Shown here: positions 22,970-34,126 of the stretch, one piece after another
Numbering within the stretch: position 1 is the first letter of the stretch
Layout of the letters: each line of letters starts with the position of its first letter
DNA from: Vitrella brassicaformis
Lineage: Eukaryota > Sar > Vitrellaceae
DNA length: 55,863 bases
Direction of reading: 5' to 3'
Assembly (NCBI GenBank): GCA_001179505.1
Contig: CDMY01000488.1
Span: 86,147 to 142,009 of the forward strand
The notes under the pieces: model-generated
What the model saw: the letters and a program-made list of their open reading frames with translations, nothing else
The model's database searches: none
Told to the model about the DNA's origin: nothing
Made by a program: the position numbers and the translations under genes

Positions 22970-25028
22970 TGTCTGTTTGTAGCACGGCGAGAGGAAAGAG
23001 GACAGGTCTCTGAAGGGCAGCATCGACGAAGATCTGCGGGACACAGTGGACGCCGTCAATGCCCATCCCTCGTTCGTCACCACCAGCTGCTGCTCAGGCC
23101 GAATCGTCCTCTATCTCGAGGGCGATGCCAATCGCAAGAAGGGCGGCAAGCTACTCTTCGTCAGCCACTCACCCATCGGCGTGACGGAGGATAGCAGTGG
23201 CGACGGTACTGAATCATTCGGCTCTCTTACGCACGCCCTCAAGCAGAGGGAGGCCTTCTACGAGGCGCCAAAGGACGACTCCGGGCCCCAGACGCCACCA
23301 TTGCCATCAGCAGCCGACGGCCACCGGCTGATCTACTTCAAGCTGGAGCCGCTGATTCTCCACATCGAGTGCCACAGCCTCTCGGCGGCCAAGACGCTGC
23401 TCGACGTGGCTCACCACTGCGGCCTGAAGCAGTCGGGCGCCAACTCGTTCGCAAAGCGCAAGGTCATCGCCGTCCGCGGCGCTCTGCGGCTGGACGTGCC
23501 AGTGGCCACGTGTGAGCACATGCTGGTGACCTCCGAGTATCTGCGTCAGCTTGTGGGCATTGCCAATGAGAAGATGGAGCAGAACAGGGCTCAGATTGAC
23601 CGCTTCCTGGCGACTTTTCGGCGAGTGGTGGGGGAGAAGGAGCTCCCTGATGAGGATGGGGAGAGGCGGCCGCGTAATGGTGGGAAGAGGGCTGAGGGAA
23701 TGGACCAGCCGCTGTTGACCTGGACGCACATCGGCCAACAGGTGAGTGAATGGACACTGAGAGAGAGAGAGAGAGAGAGAGAGAGTTGGTACATTGCCAT
23801 CTGCAGACACTGCTTGCTATCCTCCTGCAGGGGCTGGATGATGCCTCCCATTTGCAGCTGTGGGGTGCGGCCGTCGCCTTCGCAGACCCCTTCCTGTGTG
23901 TGTTCGGGGGCTTCGGGGGCCCCGGGCAGCTGGCAAGGCAGAGGGCTCTGCTGATATATGACGCCAGGAAGGGTACCTGGAGGAACGCCACGGCAGCTGA
24001 AAACCACGCAGGTCGGCCGCAAGAAGAAAGACAGCACGGACATGAGCCAAGCCCACTCTCTCTGTTTCAGGTCCGTGTGCCCGTGTGCATGCGACGTTCG
24101 TGCCCTGCCCGCCCCACGGCCTTCTTCTGTTCGGCGGACGAACCTCCCCATCCACGCCGCTCAATGACTTGTGGCTGCTCGACACCCGCGCGGCCACATG
24201 GACACCGATGATCTCTTCCACCCCGCCCCCGGCTCGATACAGATATGCAATGTGTCAGGTCGGCAGCAGCGGCAAGAATGAGTACGTCCTGAGTGGGGGA
24301 GTTGGGAGCGACGGACGGGTGCTGGGCGACGTGTGGAGGCTGCGGGTGGATGGCACTGAGGCGGCATGGGAGGAGATCGTCACGCCTGCCGATGACGAGT
24401 GTGGCGGCCCGGGCGCTGTCCACTCCCACACGTTGGCCTTTGACGAGTCCACCAACCGCGTCATGCTCTTTGGGGGTATCGATGGGTACCAGTCCATTCG
24501 GCGGTGCCGTCAGCCCTTCCCACTGCACACCCTACCGGCCCTCGACCTTGCCACACACACGTGGGCGCATACGCCCACACAGGCGAGCGGCGACCAGGCG
24601 ACAGGCAGCTTCCCGTGTGGCCGCTTCAGCCACTGCTCGACGGTGACGAGAAGCGGCGATGTGATTGTGGTGGGTGGGTGCGGCGGACACTCAGCGCTCA
24701 ATGACGTGTGGCTCTACAAGGTCAGCCACAGCCAACAACCACGCGCACACATCCACGCGCAGTGTTACTGTTGTCTGTGCAGGTGTGCGGGTCATCGTGG
24801 CACCATCTCGGCCACCTCCCCGGCGCCGCCAACATGTGTGTGCGCGCGTCGTGTGCGTGGGGGTCGAATAAGCTGTATGTCGTGGGCGGCGGTGCGGTGT
24901 GCTTCACGTTTGGGTCGCATTTCGACGGACCTCTGTCTTGTTACGTGAAGTTCAAGGGTCTGGGGCAGACGAGGGCAGAGAGAGAAAAGGCCGAGAGGAA
25001 GAGGCTAGAGCGAGAGGAGGGCAAGTGA
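22782..25028 (+). CDS. TYW3: TYW3-kelch fusion, wybutosine tRNA modification
   Basis: Exons 22782-22859, 22983-23741, 23831-24011, 24071-24720 and 24783-25028 close to 637 residues. Residues 1-250 match TYW3, the SAM-dependent N4-methyltransferase of wybutosine synthesis at G37 of tRNA-Phe: FVTTSCCSGRIVLYLEGD is the TYW3 signature, followed by KLLFVSHSPI, YFKLEPLILHIECHSLSAAK and GLKQSG with RGALRLDVP. Residues 290-610 are kelch blades with FGGFGGPG, LLFGGRTS..PLNDLWLLD, MLFGGIDG and VVGGCGGHSALNDVWLY, giving a beta-propeller. Plants carry a TYW3-kelch-TYW2 protein; here the frame stops after a basic helix (REKAERKRLER) with no TYW2 domain downstream. Intron 2 has a (GA)n tract. Cytosolic tRNA modification is inferred from the family. 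Confidence 0.93.
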
Positions 25029-25344
25029 GGGCGTGTTGGTGGGTGAAAGTGCATGTGTGTGAATCGCTTCTGAATCAATGGACGGAGCAAAAGTCCTGAG
25101 AATGTGGCGGATGGGGCGAATGGGTGGCCGCCGGCTCCATATGGCTGAGCAGATTCACTCTCTGTGTGCACAGATGCGGTGGTTGTCGACCAAAATTGAG
25201 ACACGCAGACATGAAAGGTCAATCCATCTGTCAGTCCGTGCAATGCAATGCATGCACGCGAATCGGTCTGTCGTGTGTGTACAAGGCTGTGTCCTTCGTT
25301 GCTGCTGCTGCTGCCACACTGGCTCCTGCTCGCTCGCTCACTCA
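25029..25344. other. Convergent intergenic region
   Basis: 316 bp between two stop codons. No exon seen; it presumably holds both 3' UTRs and polyadenylation signals, which I cannot assign. Confidence 0.6.
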
Positions 25345-27624
25345 TCAGCCCGACTTCACCTGAAAAACACAAGCAGACGTCCATTGAATTATCTGCTGCT
25401 TCATTCATCCATCCATCTTGCCCAGTGCCGCCCACCCACCTGATAGATAGCGATCTCCTTCGCGGTGAAATCCCATGTGCCCGCCAGTGTGCCCTCGTCG
25501 CCGTCGTCGTTGAGTTGGCCGAGGTAGCCGTCCATGGGCAGGTGCTCCTTCTTAACCCACTGATTCATGCTGCGCACGTCGTCTGCCGGGAAGGGGCTGG
25601 CCCAGCCAAACCACAAATACCCACGGCCAATGGCCAACTACACACAGGACAGGTGACAGCCAGTCAGTTGGTTCAGTGCCATTCACTGCACTGACACCCA
25701 TTGTGTATACCCGCCACCCACCTTGCCGCGGTAGTCAATATTGCTGGCCTTGATGGAGGCGTCGCGGCCAGCGACCGCCGCCCTCTGTTTGGCCTCTGGG
25801 ATGGGAATCTTAGTGATCTTGGCGTATGCACCGCTGATGGAAATGAAGGAGGTCGGCACCTTGTAGCTGCCGCTGGTCCGTGTGGGGTCGGCGGGCGACT
25901 TGAGTTGGCCCCCGACGAAGGCTCCGAATCGGTGTGTGTCGTTGTGGTTGATGAGGAACAGCAGACCGCTCGCGTCGCCCACCTTGTCCACCATCGTGCC
26001 GAAGTGACCACCATCACGCGTCGAACTGACAGGAGAGCAGAGGGGAGTGGGGGTGGGAGTGACTTTGCGAGAGATTAGCTTGACCGTCTTTAGTTACCTG
26101 TAGAGGAGTTTGATAGAGGGGTTGGGTATCTCCGTCATGGCCAGCACCTCCTGCGTCTCCTCGAAGGTGAGGAAGGGGGCCGGGGGCCGATACACGTCCC
26201 CCATCGTGAGGCCATACATCTCCACATCCTTCTGCACACACACACACACACACACACACAATTGCACATGGCGGCTTGCACCCGTGCTCAAGGGACCTTC
26301 AACTGAGCGAGTTGCTTGGGCTTGGCCGTGGGCTTCTTGACCACACGACCCGGTCGGGTCTCGAATCGCTGTCTACGGGCAAAATCCACCACCTTCACTA
26401 CAGACAAAGGACATCGGCCAAGTGATACAGACAAGTCCTTTTCCCCTCGCGCGCGCGCACGCGCGTGACTGTGTGTCACCTTCATGAAGTGCTCAACGGA
26501 TGTCTGCCGGATGGGTGCATTCCCCTGCACCACCTCGCCACTGCACACCTCGCGCCCAAAAGGAAAGGCAACACAATGCGTCCATCCAGCCGCAATGCGT
26601 GTGCGGTGCAGTGCCTTAAGCTGACCTGAATCGTCTGTAGAGGAGGCTGTTGGGTCCCAGCCGCGCTAGCGTCGCCTCGGTGGTCGACACCGTCTGCTGG
26701 GAGATGGTGACGCTCCTGACGGTGTGGTTGCTGCCGTCGTCTGCCCGGAGGAATGGCCCCATGACCGCACCGAATCCCTCCAAATCCACCACCGCTTTCT
26801 CCAACACCGTCACCGCATCGGTGTAGTTGGCCACATACTCACGCAGCCGACTGCCCGCCCCGCTGCTATCCCCTGCCCGCTCCCCATCGCCCCCCTCCTT
26901 CTCTCCCCCCTCCTTATTGCCTTCCGCCGCCCCTCTGTCGTCCATGTCGACGTCCTCCGTGCGCACGTCGATGTCGAGCGATGCCCTGGTGAGGAACAGC
27001 TCGTGGTACAAGGCGACGGTGGGGTCCTCCTTCTGTGTGTCGTCCAACTCGATCTCATACTCCTCGCCCTGGGCGTCAGCGCCCTCAACGAGGTAAATCT
27101 GGTCCACCAACCTGAGGAGCACAAACGAACAACGCACACAATGAACACAATCCAAACGAAACGCATTCCCGCTCGGCCTACCACTTGACATATCCGGGGT
27201 CAGCGTCAAGGAAGGGCCGGCCCTCCTCATCGCGGGGCAGGGCGTCGACACAGGAGAGCAGCAGATGGGCGAAGTAGGTGTGGCGGAGCTGATCCAGCAT
27301 CAGCCCCTTGCGCGACACACCCACCACCTTCCCGCCCACATTGAGAGCCACCTCCCCCTCGATGCTGCCCTTTAGCTCCAGCTTGCCTCCCGTGGTCTCA
27401 ATCTGCTCTTTGATGGCCTCGGCTTTGCTCTGCAGCTGCTGGATGGCGGCCGTGGCGGCGGTTTTGATGGCCTGGAGGGCGGCGATAGCCGATGCGAGGG
27501 GCCTGTCGAGCGATTGGCGGCCGATACGGGGAGCGGGGTGGTGCTGGTCATCGTCATCTTGCTGCCCGGCTGCCGCCGCCGCAGCAGCAACACCATCATT
27601 CACTTTGCGCTTCTTGCCGAGCAT
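25345..27624 (-). CDS. BTB (T1/KCTD-like) - TLDc protein, paralogue A
   Basis: Eight exons close to 578 residues: 27624-27182, 27111-26626, 26540-26480, 26392-26297, 26231-26098, 26025-25722, 25637-25440, 25359-25345. Start MLGKKRKVND, basic and nuclear-localisation-like, then poly-Ala, then a helical Ala/Gln-rich segment. Residues about 90-155 are a T1-type BTB domain: VALNVGGKVVGVSRKGLML and FLDADPGYVKWLVDQIYL, as in KCTD proteins and Kv channels, where it drives oligomerisation. A long acidic helical region follows. Residues about 390-575 are TLDc-like: TRDGGHFGTMVDKVG, LLFLINHNDTHRFGAFV, FISISGAY, GYLWFGWASPFPADDVRSM, ending FTAKEIAIYQ (the F...EIEVW signature). TLDc domains bind V-ATPase or act in oxidative-stress responses in animals. 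Paralogues B (34127-36072) and C (40045-42676) share all parts. Confidence 0.8.
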
Positions 27625-27727
27625 TTTGCGATGGATGAATGCGTGAGTCAACGGTACAAGCTAATCGCCACACACGAAGGACGCCTCGCGGCTAGATTCA
27701 TGAGTTGTTTCCTGCCGCCTCTCAAAA

Positions 27728-27737
27728 TGCGAGCTTA
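27728..27737 (+). promoter_or_regulatory. GCGAGCT-core motif, divergent interval 27624/28107
   Basis: TGCGAGCTTA, 104 bp upstream of the BTB-TLDc A start codon, in the 482-bp interval shared with the AP2 gene. Confidence 0.45.
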
Positions 27738-28106
27738 GAAAGTGCTTCGGAAGCTAAGTGACCTCCTCCTCCCTTCTCTCTCCGACCTCACTGGCGGTAG
27801 ATCTCTGCTGAACAGCCCTGCTGAATCGTGGTTCTTCGCCCACCGAGATCAATCACTACGACCGTTTTGACATTGGCCGGCGTCATCCGGCTTGAGCGAC
27901 GACGCACGACAGTCGACGACACAGCCAACAACGCAGCAGCAACAAGAGTGACGATGGCGACCCAAGCCACCCATCTCGGTTAACCGCCTTCATCCGCTGA
28001 TGCCGCTGCTCTATGTTCATCCCGGGCTGAGGCTGCCTGCGTCGTTCCAGCCATGCAGAATCCCACAGCGGCTCATTAGCCATCTGCAGCAGCCTCAGTA
28101 GCGGTG

Positions 28107-31100
28107 ATGGACATCGACCAGGAGGGCCACTCTCCTGGTGGCGTGCGCCAGGACAGTGCGGCAGGCGGGGCGGAGGGCCACCGTGGGGCTTGTGATGGAG
28201 GCGCTGCAGCTGGAGGCCCATCGGCTGCCGCTTCGACGCCCACCGTCCCCCATCCACAGTCAATGTCAGCGGCCGCCACATACCCCTCCCCCTCCCCACC
28301 TCACTCGAACGGCCCTCCCTCCCAGCAAGATGGTCTTCTTGTACAACTGCGGCAGCTGCTGTAGAAGCGAGGCGACCCCACCAGGACGACCGGCTACCAT
28401 CCGGCCTATCAAGAAGTGCAGTCCTCTGTGCGTCGCGTCGATGGCGCAAAGGGCGGCGCGTATGAGGTGCTCGCAGGGCCCTTCTACGACAGCCAGGGGG
28501 AGCTGTTCGCCGCCGAGTGGGGCGTGACNNNNNNNNNNNNNNNNNNNNNNNNNNNNNNNNNNNNNNNNNNNNNNNNNNNNNNNNNNNNNNNNNNNNNNNN
28601 NNNNNNNNNNNNNNNNNNNNNNNNNNNNNNNNNNNNNNNNNNNNNNNNNNNNNNNNNNNNNNNNNNNNNNNNNNNNNNNNNNNNNNNNNNNNNNNNNNNN
28701 NNNNNNNNNNNNNNNNNNNNNNNNNNNNNNNNNNNNNNNNNNNNNNNNNNNNNNNNNNNNNNNNNNNNNNNNNNNNNNNNNNNNNNNNNNNNNNNNNNNN
28801 NNNNNNNNNNNNNNNNNNNNNNNNNNNNCCCACGGGCAACGCAGCAGGTGAGAGAGAGGGAGGGGGAGAAGAACACTGAACAGCGTGTCGGCTCCCGTAT
28901 CTGTCGTCTCTGTTGCGTGCATTGACTTAGGTCCAACGTCACCCGCATCCCCACCCCCACCTCCCGTAGCCTCACGTCACGCGGACAGCGGTCGGACAGC
29001 CAACCACATGGAGCTGCAAGGCGCCACCGGCCGGTCAGCACGTGACAGGGCCCCCTCGCCTATTGCCAATAGGAAGGCGGTCGACACGCCACCGCCCTCG
29101 CCCCCACCAGCTGACGGTTCATCCAACCATCGCTCTCCCGCCGCAGCGGTAGGTGGTCCGGGTGACGAGAGGAACACCGTTGGGCAGCTCCTGAGGACGA
29201 TACGACACAAGCAGGACCCCGGCCACAAGGCGTACTGGGCGGCCTACGAGGGCATGCAGTTCAGTGCCGAGAAGATGGCGGACGGGCGGCACTTTCTGGT
29301 CACCGGCTGGCCATCTGAGAGCGGCGCCGACCAGCCCCTGTGTGTGCGGGCGGCGGTGTATCGCGACTCCAACGGGACGGTCACTGGGTGGGAGCTGTGG
29401 CGATTGACGGACATGCTGGCGGTGGTGCGGGCGGGATCGGTGGACACCGACGATCGGTTTGAGATCGTCACTGATGTGGTGGCTGGCGAGGAGAGACGAG
29501 TGGTGCAGTGGAGGGCTCCGCAGCGTGGGAGGAAGCCAGCGGTGTCGCGGCCTCGCAAACACAAGAAGACGGCCAGCCCATGGCACGACACAGGTGAGAT
29601 CAATGACACAGACCACACCAATGTACGATTAGCTCTCATCTTGCCTGCTGTTGTGTCCCCTTTCAGGCCTTGGCGATCGTCCCAAGCAACGCCCGTCATG
29701 CGACCCATCCTCTCTCCCCTCCCTCGACGGCGATGGTGATGGACGTGATGGCTTCCTCAACCACAGCCGCCCTCTGAAGCGCCAGCGCGGTCCACGCGGC
29801 CACGGCCCCGCCAAGCGGGCCCAGGAGCACCATGGCCCACATCGAGAGCTGACGAGTCTGGATGGGCTGTGTGGCGACGAGCTGGCTCGGATATTGATGC
29901 GGCGGATGCGGGAGGAGCAGCCGGACGACTTCCCTGCTCCAGACAGAGGCGGGTGAGTATGACCAAGGGCATGATTGACGGTCTCATGCTGACAGTGGCA
30001 TCTGTGTGTGTGTGTCAGGATTGGCATTGCGTGGCGGACCAACTACACTTACGAGGCCTACTTCTGGGACAACGACACATCGACGACCGTCGATCTGCGT
30101 CAGTTCCCTGTCGGCTATGGCGCCTCCCCTGAGGCCATCTTCACGGCCTTCCGTGAGGCTGTGGAGTACAGCAATGCACTCCACTGGTCGCGTGGGGGCG
30201 ATCGGGCGATGGCCATCGATCTGTCGTGGCTGCAGCGAGCACAGCAGGGGGAGGGACAGATGGACGGCGGGATGCGTGGGGGGCAATTCGGCTGCAGCCC
30301 ACCCCCGCAGCGTCGCAAGCGCACCAAGGGGCCCAGGGACGACCCGCTCCTCGACCCCTCTCCCCCCTCCCGCCCTCATGGGCGTCGAGAAGGCGACGCA
30401 ACGATGGGCCGCGGTGGTCGGCAGAGGAACAGCGTGGCTCGGGCGGCCGGTCAGTCTGACAGCTGTGACGACCATCATGACGGCAGCAGCTCCCCATCTC
30501 CCCAGCCACGTCGGAGGCCCAAGGCAGTCAAGAGGAATGGTGAGTCGCTGCCTGCCGGTGATCTGCCGTCGTCCGTCTATGCGTCCAATCGGCAGTGGGC
30601 CCCCGACAGAGACAAGAAGGGCAGCGCTAAGGGCACCCTCATCACCAAATCAGGTGAGGAACCCAAGAAGCCAATTCAACGCGATCAGAGCGTCGACGTT
30701 TGTATGTCCCGCCAACTGCAGAGCATCAGTCGGATGTGACGGGCGTGCAGTGGCAGGAGGAGCACCAGCGCTGGAGGGCAACATGGTACGAGAAGGGCGA
30801 CCCGAAGACGAAGCAAAAGTACTTCTACGTCAAAGACCATGGTTTCGACAAAGCCAAGGTGCGCATGAAGCCGCCCATTCCCTCTGTCTCTCTCTGAGCG
30901 TGTGTCCCTCCGTCCGTCAGACGTTGGCCGAGCAGCATCGTCGTGAGATGGAGCGCACCGGACGGGCGGCGACGCAGAAGCGATCGGAGCACCAGAGCGG
31001 CGTCAAGGGCGTCAGCTATCAGAAGGGCAGCAACTCATGGATCGCCAGCTGGCACGAGGGCGGCAAGAGGAAGTTTAAGCCGTTCTCTGTGCGTCAGCTG

Positions 31101-31202
31101 GGTATGGAGGGCGCCAAGCAGGCTGCGATAGCCCACCGCCGTGCGATGAAGGAAAGGCACTACACCTTCAAGACAAGGGAGCGAAGGAAGGCTGATGAGT
31201 GA
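28107..31202 (+). CDS. AP2-domain protein, ApiAP2-like DNA-binding protein (interrupted by the gap)
   Basis: Exons seen: 28107-28340, 28365-28528 (runs into the gap), 28829-28847, 28931-29593, 29667-29952, 30019-30653, 30722-30858, 30921-31202; after the gap all phases close at TGA. The C-terminal 140 residues hold two AP2 modules. One has HQSDVTGVQWQEEHQRWRAT and KYFYVKDHGFDKAK; the other HQSGVKGVSYQKGSNSWIAS and FKPFSVRQLGMEGAKQAAI. Both show the strand-Trp-strand-helix pattern of ApiAP2 factors. IAWRTNYTYEAYFWDND around residue 500 may be a third, diverged module. Between are basic, Pro/Ser-rich and Arg-rich linkers. Likely a nuclear transcription factor. Between 28340 and 28365 the frame meets an in-frame TAG; the 24 bases there begin GT and end AG. 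Part of the protein is hidden by 300 Ns. Confidence 0.8.
28529..28828. other. Assembly gap (300 N)
   Basis: Exactly 300 undetermined bases inside the AP2-domain gene. Coding sequence is open on both sides, so at least one exon is partly lost. The real gap length may differ. Confidence 1.
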
Positions 31203-31580
31203 GACAGGCACACGTAGCGTGAGGGGAAGGGGTGGTCTTCAGTGGGCTGTGTCGTGTTAATCGTGCTGCTCCATGTCGTCATCGGATTTTGACCATGTGG
31301 ATTTAAGCTGGCCAGTGAATGTATGGCATATCAAATGTTTCTCTCTGCCCATCTGGTTCTAATGCAACATTGGCCCCCATGGCATCCTGAACACAGGCAG
31401 CCAGGATGAGACCGTCTCTGGGGCGCATCAACGTGACGGCACGACACAGCAGGAACGCTTAAATGGATAGCTATGTAGATGACGAGTGTCACCGTCAGAT
31501 AGAGGTCTATGCACACGATTGATAAAGCCATCAAGTCTACACACATACGGATAAATCTAAACGTGGCCGATGCACTTGAG
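31203..31580. other. Convergent intergenic region
   Basis: 378 bp between the stop codons of the AP2 gene and the 680-residue gene, more AT-rich than its neighbours. No exon seen; likely 3' UTRs. Confidence 0.6.
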
Positions 31581-34019
31581 CTACTGCATGGCACACTTGT
31601 CGGCCGCCAGGCCACTGAGGTCACCCAGCCTGCGCCTCTTGAGCACCACGTCCATCCGGCCGTCTGTCCAGTCTGTGTGGCCTCGGTAGTCGCCCCTGGC
31701 CCCGCAGTGGCACATGCGATATCTCGTGCGGATGTCGCCGGTGAATCCCTTGAGGAAGGGATACTTGGCCTCGTTGGGCTCGATGTCGGCTCCGTCATCG
31801 CTCCATGAGAGCACCGGCTTGGCATCTGCGGACCACATAGATGGACGCAGTCTCTACATGTATGCCTTTGTGGGTCGATTCTCACTCACGTAGCGACGTG
31901 TTGACGGTGAGCACCACGGCGTTGGCCTGCAGCATGAGGATGAGGTCGTAGTACACTCGGAAATGGTCGGGCGTGTAGGAAGGGAAGCCACGGGTGAGAG
32001 GCTCGAAAAACTGAAAGTAAAAAGAACACACTTGGTCCAAGAAGGCAGAGGAAAATGTTTATTATGAGTGCAGTCAGCGCACCTCTGTCTTGACGTCCAT
32101 GCTGAGTTGTCGACCGAGAGGCGCTCCTGCATGGCACTCCACAAGGCGCCGCCCTTCTCAGGCACCACCAGGGGGCTGTCCTGCACCTCCGTCCGGACCT
32201 CCAGCTCGTCCAGACACACACGCTTGGTGCCCCCCTCCCCTGGCTGAGCCGCCGTGCCCTCAGACAGACACACAAACGCGTGGAAGGCCGCCCACCTGAA
32301 TGAGTGCACCACATACACCACACAAGTCTCACGGTGACTCAAGGTGTGCGCCCACCCACTCACTCACCAGGGCACATCGATGAGTCGGACGGTGTGTAGT
32401 GTGGGTGGCATGGTCTTGAGCAGCCGCTGCAGGGGGTCCGAGAGCACGTAGTGGTTCGTGGGAGGTGGAGGGCGCACCGGCGTGGGCACACCAGCAGCTG
32501 CGTATGCCGCCTGCTCTGCCGCATGCTGCTGCGTCATGGGGAGCTGAGGAGGGAGGGGCTTCTCGTAGACGCCCTCAGCCGTGAACCGGTGCTTGTGGAA
32601 AGAGACGTGGTCCTTGACGCTCTGCAGCTCGACCCTCTCGAGGGTGAGCACCTCGACCCTCGTCCAGCCCCCAGCCGTCCAACCGGCAATCTACAAGACG
32701 GGACGGATAGCAAGGGAGAGGGAGAGGGATGCATGGTGGATGGACGCATGCGCGAGTCTATCCCCCTGCCCCTTCTCACCGCATCATGACCGACGTAGCC
32801 ACGGAGTGTGTCGAGGCACTTGATGATGAGATGCTTGGTCTTGTCGAACACGATCAGTCGGCCACTGGAGCCGGTTAGCTCCCAGGAGTCGTCCCAGGGC
32901 TGCGACTGTTCACCGTAGCTCATCACGATGGTCTCGGCCTGGCAGATGGCGCGCTTGACGATGTCGCGGATGGAGCCCTCCACCGCTGCAGGACACACGT
33001 CAGCAGACTCAGGGGCTCCCTTGAGCTCGACAAGCCGCCCTTTCGGCAGCGCGCAGTAGCCTGACATGAAGGCAACAAACCCATACCACGGCCCACCCCT
33101 CCATCCGTAGTGTGTGTCTGTGTGTACCGCGATTTTGCAGTTCGACCAGCAGCTGCAAGAATGTCCGTCCGGCCGGGTTATATGAGGCCGGCAGGGTCGA
33201 CTCAAAGGCCAGGTTCCGGTCGAAGATGCCGATGCGCTTGCTTGTGGCCGGCGGCTGGACGCTCGGCAGGCCCGCCACGAACCCCTCCATCTCCTGATCG
33301 TGTGTGATGAAGACCATGTCGCCCACCGCCTCCAGGCTGTCTGCACGTGTGTCGAGTGCCGTGCCGCAGACGAGTGTGGACAGAGGGAATACGTCAATGT
33401 GGCGGATGAGGGGCGATTGGGCCAGCATGTGGCTCAGCGACTGTTGAAAGCCGCCAGGAAAGCTGCTTATTTGCGTTAGATCCAGCAGTGGCTGCCACTG
33501 CCAGCGCACCCTGGCCTTGAGTGTCTTGAGGTTGGGTGTCTTCCAGTCAAAGTGACGAAAGGCTTTGACAACAGGCACAAGGCCCACATCGATGTCGGTG
33601 AGCAAAGGAAACGTCCGCGGCGTGCCTCGCAGGCCCACCCTCCCAGTGTCCCAGTAATTGGACCTCTCGTCAAATGCCGACTGGACCGACTTGATGGTCT
33701 TGATCTTGTCGCCGTGCTGCCTCATTGCGTCGATGAAGAACTGCAGCACATCCGCCGCAAGGCTGGTCTTGCCCTTGGCGACCACGAGAATGATCTTCTG
33801 CGGCCCATGGGAGCACAGAAGGACGCGCCGAAGCCGAGGGACGGCCGGGCCGATGACGAGGGTGGACGAGCAGATGGACTCGAAGCAGCTCTCGTCCAGG
33901 ACAGACAGACGCATGGTCTCCTTGTCGGTGAGTGTGCCGGAGAGGTTGAGCACCCAGAGATCTGACGGAAGGCGGGCGAGGCCGTGCATGCCGCGAGTCG
34001 ACGACGCCATAACAGGCAT
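31581..34019 (-). CDS. F-box-like protein of 680 residues
   Basis: Exons 34019-33128, 33060-32780, 32690-32368, 32295-32115, 32010-31890 and 31825-31581 close to 680 residues. The start is MPVMASSTRGMHGLARLPSD, with a second ATG at 34010. LARLPSDLWVLNLSGTLTDK and the following helices resemble an F-box. Beyond it are alternating hydrophobic strand and helix segments (FPLLTDIDVGLVPVVKAF, LKTLKARVRW, LIRHIDVFPL, VEVLTLERVELQSVKDHVSF, LHTVRLIDVPW) spaced like degenerate leucine-rich repeats, so an F-box/LRR-like adaptor is plausible. This is an inference; no canonical LRR was found. The intron after exon 4 uses an unusual GTCGAC donor. A CGVR-free His/Cys patch (RYRMCHCGARGDYRGH) lies near the C-terminus. 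The 5' end of this gene is partly duplicated near 38150. Confidence 0.7.
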
Positions 34020-34045
34020 CTGGCGCTTCTTTCGATGAACCCCTC

Positions 34046-34074
34046 GGCTCGCAATCGTTGCGAGCTCGAGCTTG
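34046..34074. promoter_or_regulatory. Clustered GCGAGCT-core motifs, divergent interval 34019/34127
   Basis: GGCTCGCAA at 34046-34054 and TTGCGAGCTCGAGCTTG at 34058-34074 form inverted copies in a 107-bp head-to-head interval, the tightest in the window. Confidence 0.5.
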
Positions 34075-34126
34075 TCCCAGGAGTTATTCCTGCGAATTTC
34101 TGCAGATCTGTGCTTCTGTGGTGACA

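Noticed and set aside
28266-29041. Open frames spanning the N gap
   Set aside because: They consist mostly of undetermined residues and carry no information.
32085-32115. Frame MDVKTE just before the intron at 32011-32084 in the 680-residue gene
   Set aside because: Attractive next to FFEPLTRG, but it needs a frame change inside exon 4; the GTCGAC donor at 32114 closes all phases.
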